A stretch of DNA of 7,933 bases from Candidatus Woesearchaeota archaeon (GCA_007133845.1 SLLY01000013.1:1-7933), one strand, 5' to 3'; numbered from the stretch's first letter, positions 1 to 7,210 are shown. Made by a program: numbers and translations. Notes: a model not told the origin generated them from the letters alone.

Positions 1-575
1 AAGTTTCTTAAATATGTATTCGACTCTCTCACAGGTTTGTGAACTATTGGTTTTCCATATAAATTTCTTAGATTAATGTTCTCATTAATTTCTTTCATTT
101 GTTTTTTTACCAAATTCTCAGAATTGCTTGTATTTTTTAGCAGTTTATAAATTACTCCCATATTTAACGACCACCCTTGTGCGGTGGAAGCAACCCGTCC
201 AACAATTCCTGGATGCATATTTCTAGCAATATTCTCTAAATAGCTAGAATTAAGTTTTTTAGCATGAATTTCTATTCCTTTCTTTAAACTTCTAAAATTT
301 TTTTCTAGTTTTCTAACATCTGAAATTTTTTTATTTAATGCACCGTTAGTTTCTAGAATATATCCTTTAACCTTATTTCTAATTTTTAAAAATTTTTTCA
401 TATTGTTAAAATTTCCAGTAATTTTATACAATTGGGTTAATAGATTAGCTTGTTTTTTTGTTATGTTTGCTATTTGTGTGTTAGAATTTGAAATTAATTT
501 AATCAATTTCCTAAGTCTAGGATCCATAGACTTCGATACTGCCTTTATTTTTTTTCCTCTTTTGTCCATAACCAT
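1..575 (-). CDS. Unidentified basic, helix-rich protein (3' end outside window)
   Basis: Reading leftward from an ATG at 575, the frame stays open for 191 complete codons to the window edge, so the C-terminus is missing. The start is supported by GGGTGG at 586-581, five bases upstream; a second Met at codon 3 is too far from it. The product begins MVMDKRGKKIKAV and is rich in Lys, Asn, Ile and Leu. Residues about 45-110 look helical with heptad-like hydrophobic spacing, so a coiled coil is possible. A less polar Gly-containing patch follows at about 121-146 (HPGIVGRVAS, then GWSLNMG). I see no signal peptide, membrane segment, nucleotide-binding motif or metal ligands, and I do not recognise the family. 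It lies 63 bases after map on the same strand and may be co-transcribed with it. That the frame is coding is well supported by its length, its start signal and the absence of a competing gene; its function is unknown. Confidence 0.72.
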   Translation of the reverse strand, partial: MVMDKRGKKIKAVSKSMDPRLRKLIKLISNSNTQIANITKKQANLLTQLYKITGNFNNMKKFLKIRNKVKGYILETNGALNKKISDVRKLEKNFRSLKKGIEIHAKKLNSSYLENIARNMHPGIVGRVASTAQGWSLNMGVIYKLLKNTSNSENLVKKQMKEINENINLRNLYGKPIVHKPVRESNTYLRN

Positions 576-580
576 ATATA

Positions 581-586
581 CCACCC
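581..586 (-). promoter_or_regulatory. Shine-Dalgarno site of the left-edge gene, in a 63-base intergenic gap
   Basis: On the minus strand, GGGTGG lies five bases before the ATG at 575. Its GGTG core fits the 3' end of archaeal 16S rRNA. The rest of the gap (576-638) is A/T only apart from scattered G and C. It contains a T-run and a TTTATA-like stretch around 601-609 that could be a weak promoter or a T-rich termination signal. A start of transcription about 25 bases downstream of it would cut off the Shine-Dalgarno site, so readthrough from map is the simpler reading. Confidence 0.55.
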
Positions 587-638
587 TTATTTGTTATTAT
601 TATAAAAAATTTAACAAATAAAAGTGTTATCTTGAAAT

Positions 639-1532
639 TTATTTTGTTATGATTATAGGTTCGTCAAGAATTATGATTGTGTGTTCTGCTTGTGAAACCA
701 TACCATCACTTTCTTCTTTTAAGACAGAAAAATTATGAATTGCTTCTATTCTTTTTAATTCTCTAAATCCCATTTCCAATCCAAAACCTTTTACACTTTT
801 TTGAAGCCATCTTTTACAAAAAGGAAGAGTCAAATGTTCTTTTGCTATCTGTTCTAATATTTTTCTTGCCATGCGCTGTCTTGTAGGTTTTGGAACTTCT
901 AATTTGTATATCTCCGAATTTTTTGCATCAATTACCTTTCCAACTCCATCAGTTGCAAAAGGTTCAATTGCGATTACATCTCCTTCCTTTAATTTTTGAT
1001 TACTTTTATTATCAAAATTAGGAATTGTAGGGGAAGTATGATTTTCATATTCATCTACTCCATGCCCTGAAAGATTCGCAATCGGAACAAATCCGTGTTC
1101 TTTAATTTTATTTTCTACCACAGCTCCAATTTCTGAAATAGTTGTACCTGGTTTAGCTATTTTTAACGCTTCTTCAAGTGCTTCCTCACTCGCCCGGATT
1201 AATTTTTCCCAATTATTTGTACCTATTTCAACTGTCTTTGCTATATCTGCTATAAATCCATCTACATGAACGCCAACATCTAATTTAACCAAATCTCCCT
1301 CTTTGAAAACTGTTTCATCATTTATTTTTGGAGTCCAATGTGCTGCAATAGAATTTATTGAAATGTTAAGTGGCCAAGCAGGTTTTCCTCCCAATTCAAT
1401 TATTTTATTCTCGACTTTTTCTGCAACTTCAATCGCCTTAACATTTTCCTTTGTAAGTTCAACAGCTAATTCAAGTGCTTCTTTGGCAATTTTACCAGCT
1501 TTTTTATATTTTTCAATTATTTCTTCTTTCAT
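639..1532 (-). CDS. map: Methionine aminopeptidase, type II (archaeal, M24A)
   Basis: This cytosolic two-metal protease removes the initiator Met from nascent proteins when the second residue is small. The 297-residue product has the pita-bread fold motifs in order. His65 is in the substrate pocket. The metal ligands are Asp85 (LDVGVHVDG), Asp96 (FIAD), His157 (LSGHG), Glu190 (IAIEPFAT) and Glu283 (SQAEHT), and His165 lies in YENHTSPTIPN. The spacing Asp85-Asp96 and the His157/His165 pair match Pyrococcus furiosus MetAP (Asp82/Asp93, His153/His161) as I recall it. Residues about 195-262 form the extra helical insertion that defines type II. The length is normal for archaeal enzymes, with no N-terminal extension. 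The ATG shares one base with the stop codon of the upstream methyltransferase (TAATG) and has its own GGTGA site, so translation is probably coupled. All catalytic residues are present and activity is expected. Confidence 0.97.
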   Translation of the reverse strand: MKEEIIEKYKKAGKIAKEALELAVELTKENVKAIEVAEKVENKIIELGGKPAWPLNISINSIAAHWTPKINDETVFKEGDLVKLDVGVHVDGFIADIAKTVEIGTNNWEKLIRASEEALEEALKIAKPGTTISEIGAVVENKIKEHGFVPIANLSGHGVDEYENHTSPTIPNFDNKSNQKLKEGDVIAIEPFATDGVGKVIDAKNSEIYKLEVPKPTRQRMARKILEQIAKEHLTLPFCKRWLQKSVKGFGLEMGFRELKRIEAIHNFSVLKEESDGMVSQAEHTIIILDEPIIITK

Positions 1533-2326
1533 TATTTCACCTTTTTTGCAATTAATATTAATCTTTTTAATCTCTTTTTAGATTCGTTTGAGTATTTATT
1601 TAGTTTTTCTTTTAGATTAAAGTCTACATAAAAATCAACAATTTCGAATCCATTTGTTAAACACAGAATTTTTAAAATTTCTGGAGTTAATATTGATAAT
1701 TTTATGATGTCCTTTTCTTTTATTATTAATTTATTGTTTTCATATCCTTTGTAGTTATTTGTTTGAACCCATATATTATTTAAAGCACTCCAATTAACAA
1801 CAATCTCATCAATTAATTTTTTATTACCTTTTTCATATACATTCACTAGCTTTTTTTTGGCAGTATTGGTTACAATCCAATTCCACAAAAATCCAAAATC
1901 AATTATTAATATTCCGTTTTTCTTAAGAGATTTATTAAAACTCTTAAATGCGGAAAGCTGTTCCTCTGCTTCACACAAATAATTGAAAGAAGTAAACATA
2001 CATATCAGCGCATCATATTTTTTCTTCAAGTTTATATTACACATATTTCCAAAATAAAAATTTATCTTAGAATCAGATTCTTTTGCTTTCTTTTTTGCGA
2101 TGTTCAAAAGCTCTTTAGATAAATCAAAACCATCAACTTTGTAACCCTTTATATAAATTTCAAAAGTATGCCTTCCAGAACCACATGCAACATCTAATAC
2201 AGATTTTACTTTATGCTTTTTGAAAATTTTATTAAGAAAAATTATTTCTTTTTTCGTCTGCTTTTTATCTACATATACTTCATCATACCATTTTGCAAAT
2301 TCCTTATACAAAGAGTCTTGTTTCAT
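1532..2326 (-). CDS. Class I SAM-dependent methyltransferase, substrate unknown
   Basis: The 264-residue product has a Rossmann-type methyltransferase core. Motif I is VLDVACGSG at 43-51. The acidic residue that would hold the SAM ribose is Asp68 in VDGFDLS. FGNM (92-95) is the usual adenine-binding turn. YDALICMFTSFNYL at 104-117 forms strand 4 and the following loop, and ILIIDFG at 139-145 forms strand 5. The DVACGSG...CMFTSFNY pattern resembles small-molecule methyltransferases of the TylM1/DesVI (amino-sugar N-methyltransferase) and glycine-methyltransferase type. Residues about 150-205 would then be the inserted strand-rich lid. That resemblance is at fold level and does not identify a substrate. 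Protein or tRNA modification cannot be excluded. The gene sits between polB and map, overlapping the first by four bases (ATGA) and the second by one, so it is translated as part of that operon. A GGAGA site supports the start. Confidence 0.9.
   Translation of the reverse strand: MKQDSLYKEFAKWYDEVYVDKKQTKKEIIFLNKIFKKHKVKSVLDVACGSGRHTFEIYIKGYKVDGFDLSKELLNIAKKKAKESDSKINFYFGNMCNINLKKKYDALICMFTSFNYLCEAEEQLSAFKSFNKSLKKNGILIIDFGFLWNWIVTNTAKKKLVNVYEKGNKKLIDEIVVNWSALNNIWVQTNNYKGYENNKLIIKEKDIIKLSILTPEILKILCLTNGFEIVDFYVDFNLKEKLNKYSNESKKRLKRLILIAKKVK
1537..1541 (-). promoter_or_regulatory. Shine-Dalgarno site of map
   Basis: On the minus strand, GGTGA lies four bases before the map ATG at 1532, inside the last codons of the methyltransferase gene. 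The same spacing recurs before the prenyltransferase gene on the other strand, which supports both starts. Confidence 0.8.
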
Positions 2327-4785
2327 TTTTTATCTCCAAAAAATCCATCCAATTTTTTTTGTAATTTACCTTTAAGTTCATCTTTTGAAACTCCTATTGC
2401 ACTAAATATTCTTTCTACGGCGGGTAAAAGTTGGTTGTTTATGTAATAATCCGAATCATATTTCATGTCTTTATTTTCTACATCTGTAATTACATAAGAT
2501 TTTTCAGAGATACTTCCCACACCCTCTGTAACAACATAACTTATCATGTGTCCGCGTTCAAAATTTTGTTTACTTTTTTTTGCTGCGGCAACATGAGGTC
2601 CTATTGAACTATAATCTTCAATTCTTCTTTTTAGTTGTGTGAGTATGGCAACATCTTTTAAAGGAACTTCTCTGTTTTTTAGCTGCTCAATTCTATTTCT
2701 TATTATGTCTACAGCTTTTTCAGTCGAGCCTTTAATCAAAAGAGCTTCTAAAACCTCTCTTTGTGTGTTTCTAGCTATACTAGACCAGTCTCTCCTCACT
2801 ACTTCAAGTCCTTTTATTGTCAATTCATTCTTTTTATTTGCAAGAGCATATCTTTTTTTAGCTTCTACAAATATACCTCTGGGATAAAAGCCCTCAAATT
2901 CTAACTCCATCATTCCTGGAAGTTCTTTATTTATTTTTTTTGCAAATTTTTCTATTTTATCCAGATTACTATCTTCAAGAGAAATCATTATAGAATCTGT
3001 GTCGCTGTATAATACATTGAATTTATCTTTTTCTGCTTTTTCAATAACATCTTTAATATATTTTCTACCCCATGCAGTTATACTTTCAGCACATTCAATG
3101 CAATACCACCTACTTCTTGGAAATGCATAAAATCCATAAGCTGAATTTGCTATAGTTTTTATCGCATAACTTCTGGCAGAAAGAATTGAGTAATCTGCAT
3201 CAGATTTTTTCATATCCTTTAATATTTCTTTTATTCTCATTCTTCTTTTTATTAAATCTTCAAGTAATTTTGGTATGAAACCCTTCTCTTTTTCGCAAAA
3301 AGTGTATGTTTTATCTTTTATTTTTGGAGTTTCATAACCTTTCTTACAACAATCGCAAAATAGTGTTGTAGGACATATATTATGAGAAACAATTATACTT
3401 GGATACAGAGAACGAAAATCATAAACAACAATATTTTCAAATAATCCTGGTTTTGGTTTGTGTACGTACGCACCTTCATAACTTCTAACAAATCTTTCTC
3501 CGACATTTTTGCTATATGGTTTTTTAGGTATTAATTCATTAAATTCGTCTGTATTTTTTGCTAAGAACCATTCTACACATTGTCCGTACCTCATTCTACT
3601 CACATTGAAAAGTGGTTGCCCCACTATCCTGGATAGTTCAAGAACTATTGGAGAAAGTTTTTCTGCGAGTTTTAGTGTTATTTTAGAATCGTGCATGTTG
3701 TATTCTACAAGTTTTTTTAATTTTTCCCCACCTTCATCCCAATACATATGAATGTCTGTCCAATTTATGCCCTCTTTCTTTTTTTCACCAATTATTTCTT
3801 TAGCTACAGAATTTAAATCAAGTGTTTCCGTTTTTAAAGTAGGTCCAAGAATATTTCTTATAAATTGAAACATATCTACATGAGGTATACCATTTATTTT
3901 GGAAACTGCGTTAGTTCCCCTTCTTCTAACATTCAAATTAGTTTTATCGAGCCCCCAAGCTAACTTTATCTTGTATTTTTCAGCTCTTTCAAATATATAT
4001 GGTAAATCAAAAACATCGCTATTGTATCCAACTATTATGTCAGGTTTTATCTTTTCTATAGTTTTTGACAATTCAAGAAATATATCCATCTCAGAATCTA
4101 CGAATTTAACATATTTTTGAGGATTTTCAAACTGTTTCCATGTAATTACTTTTTTAAATCCATCATTCGTTTGCATAGAAATCATTATTATTGGATCTTT
4201 TGAAGATGAAGGATTACCTTTTGGATTATAAGTTTCTATATCCATAGCCATTATTCTTGTTTTTTCAAAATTTTCTCCGTCACTCTCTAATTTGTTAGTC
4301 TCAATAACATAATCTGCATTATATTTCATAGCATCTACTTTTTTACCATGACATATCAATTTAGAACCCATAGGAACTTTATTTCTTAAAAGATATTTTT
4401 TATAATGAGGAATATCCTCCTCAACTCTATCTATATACCCTGGTGTTTCTTTTATATAATCCTTTAAAATAGAAACATCGCTTGGATTTTCAACCACAAT
4501 TTTTATGGCTGTTATTGGATTTCCAACAAGCTTTTTTTTAACTATTTTTATATCCAACGGTTTTATTTTGGTTTCTTCACTTGCCACTTCCAAATTTTCT
4601 AAGTATTCTACCGCACTTTCTTCCTTTTTTGGGTTTATTATAACATAAAAATAATTTTTAAAATTTTTATCTAAGACTACAACCCGTTTATCATCGCTTG
4701 TAACACCAAAGATTCTAATCGCTCCTTCATTGGAAGAGTAGTCTACATCAAATGGATAAAATTCAAGTATTGTTTCACTAACCAT
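2323..4785 (-). CDS. polB: Family B replicative DNA polymerase with 3'-5' exonuclease
   Basis: This 820-residue archaeal PolB copies DNA with proofreading. The uracil-sensing N-terminal domain is at about 1-170. The exonuclease motifs are intact: Exo I MDIETY with Asp182 and Glu184, Exo II GYNSDVFD with Asp257, and Exo III YNMHD with Tyr362 and Asp366. The polymerase motifs are also complete: Y-GG-type loop YEGAY (436-440), motif A DFRSLYPSI with Asp456, motif B KTIANSAYG with Lys543, motif C YSDTDS with Asp595 and Asp597, and KKRY at 643-646. The last residues contain QKKLDGFF (809-816), a perfect PCNA-binding PIP box. There is no intein, and the length is usual. I chose ATG at 4785 over TTG at 4788 because it fits leaderless initiation from the box at 4809-4816. 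It is the first gene of the leftward operon and ends by overlapping the methyltransferase start (ATGA). It is expected to be a main replicative polymerase, although a PolD elsewhere in the genome could share the job. Confidence 0.97.
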   Translation of the reverse strand: MVSETILEFYPFDVDYSSNEGAIRIFGVTSDDKRVVVLDKNFKNYFYVIINPKKEESAVEYLENLEVASEETKIKPLDIKIVKKKLVGNPITAIKIVVENPSDVSILKDYIKETPGYIDRVEEDIPHYKKYLLRNKVPMGSKLICHGKKVDAMKYNADYVIETNKLESDGENFEKTRIMAMDIETYNPKGNPSSSKDPIIMISMQTNDGFKKVITWKQFENPQKYVKFVDSEMDIFLELSKTIEKIKPDIIVGYNSDVFDLPYIFERAEKYKIKLAWGLDKTNLNVRRRGTNAVSKINGIPHVDMFQFIRNILGPTLKTETLDLNSVAKEIIGEKKKEGINWTDIHMYWDEGGEKLKKLVEYNMHDSKITLKLAEKLSPIVLELSRIVGQPLFNVSRMRYGQCVEWFLAKNTDEFNELIPKKPYSKNVGERFVRSYEGAYVHKPKPGLFENIVVYDFRSLYPSIIVSHNICPTTLFCDCCKKGYETPKIKDKTYTFCEKEKGFIPKLLEDLIKRRMRIKEILKDMKKSDADYSILSARSYAIKTIANSAYGFYAFPRSRWYCIECAESITAWGRKYIKDVIEKAEKDKFNVLYSDTDSIMISLEDSNLDKIEKFAKKINKELPGMMELEFEGFYPRGIFVEAKKRYALANKKNELTIKGLEVVRRDWSSIARNTQREVLEALLIKGSTEKAVDIIRNRIEQLKNREVPLKDVAILTQLKRRIEDYSSIGPHVAAAKKSKQNFERGHMISYVVTEGVGSISEKSYVITDVENKDMKYDSDYYINNQLLPAVERIFSAIGVSKDELKGKLQKKLDGFFGDKK
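2333..2337 (-). promoter_or_regulatory. Shine-Dalgarno site of the methyltransferase gene
   Basis: On the minus strand, GGAGA begins 11 bases before the ATG at 2326, within the final codons of polB. GGAG followed by seven bases is close to where the 5' half of a GGAGGTGAT-type site should lie, given the spacing of the GGTGA sites elsewhere in the window. Confidence 0.75.
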
Positions 4786-4791
4786 CAAAAG

Positions 4792-4800
4792 TTAATTAAA
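4792..4800 (+). promoter_or_regulatory. TATA-like box for leaderless aRqcH transcription
   Basis: TTAATTAAA spans -32 to -24 relative to the ATG at 4824 and is preceded by the purine run AAAAG (4787-4791), which could serve as a TFB-recognition element. No Shine-Dalgarno sequence precedes the ATG, as for the divergent polB. The box lies only 7-15 bases from the polB start codon, so the two promoters interlock in 38 bases. Confidence 0.45.
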
Positions 4801-4808
4801 TTTATACA

Positions 4809-4816
4809 TTTTTAAA
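4809..4816 (-). promoter_or_regulatory. TATA-like box for leaderless polB transcription
   Basis: On the minus strand, TTTAAAAA spans positions -31 to -24 relative to the polB ATG at 4785. That is the expected distance if transcription starts at the A of the start codon. No Shine-Dalgarno sequence lies before this ATG, which fits a leaderless mRNA. TATAAA at 4806-4801 is a better TATA match by sequence, but it would place the transcript start inside the coding region. Confidence 0.5.
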
Positions 4817-4823
4817 GTATGTG

Positions 4824-6815
4824 ATGGAAGACACAATAAGCTTTTTGGAAATTGGTGCACTTATAAGAGAATTAAAAGAGAAATTGATAGGAGCAAGAGT
4901 AAGAAAAATATATCATCCAAAAAAAGAAGAATTGATAATAAGATTTTATAAAAATGAAAAAATATCATTAAGAATTCTAATTCCTAAATATTTAAGCACG
5001 ACAGAATATAAAAAAGAAAATCCCACACACCCAAGTCATTTTTGTATGTTTCTTAGGAAATATTTTACAAATGCAGAATTAATTGACATAAAACAACCAA
5101 ATATGGAAAGAATTGTAGAATTAGTTTTCTCTAAAAATAATGAAAAATACAGATTAATATTCGAACTTTTTAGCAAGGGTAATATACTTGTGTGTAATGA
5201 AGAAGGTAAAATACTCATACCTTTAACTGTTCAAAAATGGAGAGATAGATGGATAAAACATCACGAATTATATGAATTACCACCAAAAAGATTTGACTTA
5301 GAGAATTTAACAACAGATTCGCTTAAAAGAAAGATATTAGCATCTTCAAGAAATCAAATTGTAAAATGTCTGGCAGTAGATATCGGATTGGGTGGAGTAT
5401 ATTCTGAGGAAATCTGCAAAAAAACAGGGATACCGAAAGAAAAAAATCCACAAGAACTTTCTCAAGACGAATTTTCAATAATTACAAGTAAAATATTAGA
5501 GTTACTTGAATATGTTGAAAATGGAGAATTAAAACCTAACGTCGTTTTCGAGAATGAAAAACCTATTGATGTTCAACCATTTGAATTAAATATTTATGAA
5601 AAAAATAAAAAAGAATTTTTTGAAAGCTATAATGAAGCATTAGATTTTTTCTTTGTGAAATATATGTCAAAAAAAGTTTTATCAGAGCAAGAATCTAATA
5701 CATCTAGAGAAATTGTAAAACAAGAAGCTATATTAGAACAACACCAAAAATATCTCGAAGAATTGAAAAAAGATTCTGAAATTTTAAAGAAAAAAGGCGA
5801 TTATGTATACCAAAATTTAGGAAAACTAAAAGACATATTTCAAAACATAAAAAATGCAAAGTCTCAAGGGAAATCGTGGGAAGAAATTTCAGCAATTTTA
5901 GAAAAAGGGAAAGAGCAAGGAAATCTAGAGGCAAAAATGGTAAAAAAAATAATACCTGAATCTGGAATAATCGTCATAGATTTTGAAGAACCATTAAATT
6001 TGGACATTAGAACGGATGTTACAACAAATGCAAATAAAATATATGAAAAATCTAAAAAATTAAAATCAAAAATAAATGGTGTTGAAGAAGCAATAGAAAA
6101 AACCAAGAAAAAAATAAAACAAATAAAAGATAGAAAAGAAGAATCTGAAACAGAAAAAAAAGTTTTTGAAAAAATTGAAAAAAGAAAAAAACAATGGTAC
6201 GAAAAATTTCACTGGTTTTATACTTCCGAAGGAAAATTAGTTATTGCAGGTAGAGATGCAAATCAAAATGAAATCTTAATAAAAAAATATGTCGAACCAA
6301 ACGATATAGTTTTTCATGGAGATGTTCACGGTTCTCCATTTACAATAATAAAAAATGGAAAGGAAAGTAGTGAAGAAGAAAAAAGAGAAGCAGCAATATT
6401 TACACTTTGTCATTCTAAATCATGGCAAAATAAAAGAATTGAAAATGTATACTGGGTAAGACCAGAACAAGTTTCAAAAGACGCGCCAAGTGGAGAATAC
6501 GTAGCAAGAGGAGGATTCATGATATATGGAAGAAAAAATTATGTTAAAGATATTGAACTCAGATTGGGAGTGGGAGTAAAAATAGAACCCTTGGGTATTA
6601 TTTCAGGTCCAGTCGAAAATTTAAGAAAAAAAGCAAAATATTATTCTGTTTTGATTCCAGGAGATAAAAGCAAAGATAAAATATCTAAGGAAATTAAAGA
6701 TTTCATAATAAAAATGGCCGGTTCAAAATATGAAAATGTTTTAAAGAACATAAGCATAGAAGAAATAAAAGAACACGCAATAGAAGGTTCTAGAATTTTT
6801 GGTGCAAATATATGA
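4824..6815 (+). CDS. rqcH: NEMF/Rqc2-family ribosome quality control protein (archaeal RqcH)
   Basis: Proteins of this family bind 50S/60S subunits stalled with peptidyl-tRNA, and in bacteria and eukaryotes they add C-terminal Ala or Ala/Thr tails. The 663-residue product shows the full order. NFACT-N is at about 1-150 (ISFLEIGALIREL at the start, QPNMERIVEL at 91-100). A helix-hairpin-helix region lies at about 165-205 (VDIGLGG). A two-part coiled coil with strong Lys/Glu bias lies at about 285-348 and 402-456. NFACT-R is at about 457-570 (WYEKFHWFYTSEGKLVIAGR, then FHGDVHGSPF). The C-terminal part carries no separate NFACT-C domain that I can see, as is usual in Archaea. The positions equivalent to yeast Rqc2 Asp9 and Asp98 appear to be Glu9 and Glu95, while Arg96 is kept. 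ATG at 4824 is preferred to GTG at 4821 because it gives a leaderless fit and starts the family domain cleanly. The gene leads the rightward operon and overlaps the next gene by four bases. Confidence 0.95.
   Translation: MEDTISFLEIGALIRELKEKLIGARVRKIYHPKKEELIIRFYKNEKISLRILIPKYLSTTEYKKENPTHPSHFCMFLRKYFTNAELIDIKQPNMERIVELVFSKNNEKYRLIFELFSKGNILVCNEEGKILIPLTVQKWRDRWIKHHELYELPPKRFDLENLTTDSLKRKILASSRNQIVKCLAVDIGLGGVYSEEICKKTGIPKEKNPQELSQDEFSIITSKILELLEYVENGELKPNVVFENEKPIDVQPFELNIYEKNKKEFFESYNEALDFFFVKYMSKKVLSEQESNTSREIVKQEAILEQHQKYLEELKKDSEILKKKGDYVYQNLGKLKDIFQNIKNAKSQGKSWEEISAILEKGKEQGNLEAKMVKKIIPESGIIVIDFEEPLNLDIRTDVTTNANKIYEKSKKLKSKINGVEEAIEKTKKKIKQIKDRKEESETEKKVFEKIEKRKKQWYEKFHWFYTSEGKLVIAGRDANQNEILIKKYVEPNDIVFHGDVHGSPFTIIKNGKESSEEEKREAAIFTLCHSKSWQNKRIENVYWVRPEQVSKDAPSGEYVARGGFMIYGRKNYVKDIELRLGVGVKIEPLGIISGPVENLRKKAKYYSVLIPGDKSKDKISKEIKDFIIKMAGSKYENVLKNISIEEIKEHAIEGSRIFGANI
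6801..6804 (+). promoter_or_regulatory. Shine-Dalgarno site of the yjbQ gene
   Basis: GGTG lies seven bases before the ATG at 6812, within the final codons of the aRqcH gene. The ATG also overlaps that gene's TGA (ATGA), so re-initiation after termination is likely. Confidence 0.6.
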
Positions 6816-7210
6816 TTAAAGAATTTGAAATAAAAACAAATGATAAATATGAACTTATAGACATAACTGAAAAAATCAAAAAAATTGTTTCTGGAGTAAA
6901 GGAAGGAATTTGTTTAGTTTATGTCCCTCACGCAACATCTTCTATAATAATAAACGAAAATTATGACCCAAACATTTGCAGAGACATCATAAATTTTCTT
7001 AAAGAAGTAATACTGGAAGGAAAATGGCTGCACGATAAAATAGATGGTAATGCAGCAGCTCATATAAAATCAGCAATTTTAGGCCCTTCTGAATCAATAC
7101 CCATAAAAGACGGAAAACTTCTTTTGGGAACTTGGCAAGCAATTATGATAGCAGATTGGGATGGACCGAAAAAAAGAAGAATAATTGTGCAGGTGATAGA
7201 ATGCATGTAG
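6812..7210 (+). CDS. YjbQ/UPF0047 family protein
   Basis: The 132-residue product is a full-length single-domain member of the YjbQ/UPF0047 family (PF01894), which forms a compact cytosolic beta-rich oligomer. Family signatures seen in order are VPHATSS at 38-44, INENYDP at 47-53, HDKIDGN at 74-80, AHIKSAILGPS at 83-93, DGKLLLGTWQ at 100-109 and DWDGPKKRR at 115-123. His40, His74 and His84 together with Glu49 and Asp75 are the conserved polar set that could form a metal or catalytic site. The biochemical role is not settled: a weak thiamin-phosphate-synthase-like activity has been reported for bacterial relatives, but I would not annotate thiamin synthesis here. The gene overlaps aRqcH by four bases and the prenyltransferase by ten, so all three are almost certainly one transcript. 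Family membership is very clear; function remains open. Confidence 0.95.
   Translation: MIKEFEIKTNDKYELIDITEKIKKIVSGVKEGICLVYVPHATSSIIINENYDPNICRDIINFLKEVILEGKWLHDKIDGNAAAHIKSAILGPSESIPIKDGKLLLGTWQAIMIADWDGPKKRRIIVQVIECM
7192..7197 (+). promoter_or_regulatory. Shine-Dalgarno site of the cis-prenyltransferase gene
   Basis: GGTGAT lies three bases before ATG 7201 and encodes part of the YjbQ C-terminus at the same time. It fixes the start at 7201: the upstream in-frame ATG at 7132 has no such site and would add 23 residues that resemble no part of the enzyme family. Confidence 0.8.

Noticed and set aside
171..187. Five-base-pair GC hairpin (CCACC, seven-base loop, GGTGG)
   Set aside because: It lies inside an intact coding frame, is short, and has no T-run or second copy. 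It is probably chance in a slightly GC-richer patch.
403..621. Open frame on the plus strand encoding 72 hydrophobic residues that could pass for a small membrane protein
   Set aside because: It lies opposite the longer basic protein gene on the minus strand, which has a Shine-Dalgarno site. Its hydrophobicity is the expected antisense of Lys/Asn-rich codons.
4786..4788. TTG as an alternative polB start
   Set aside because: The ATG directly after it matches the leaderless distance from the TATA-like box, and no Shine-Dalgarno site favours TTG.
4792..4799. Palindrome TTAATTAA as a repressor operator
   Set aside because: A perfect eight-base A/T palindrome is common at this base composition and already serves as the likely TATA box. 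No second copy or longer symmetry is present.
4821..4823. GTG as an alternative aRqcH start
   Set aside because: It would add only one residue. The adjacent ATG is the stronger codon and fits the -32 to -24 box position.
7132..7200. N-terminal extension of 23 residues on the prenyltransferase
   Set aside because: The stretch overlaps the conserved end of YjbQ, lacks a ribosome-binding site and matches nothing in the family. GGTGAT sits exactly before ATG 7201.
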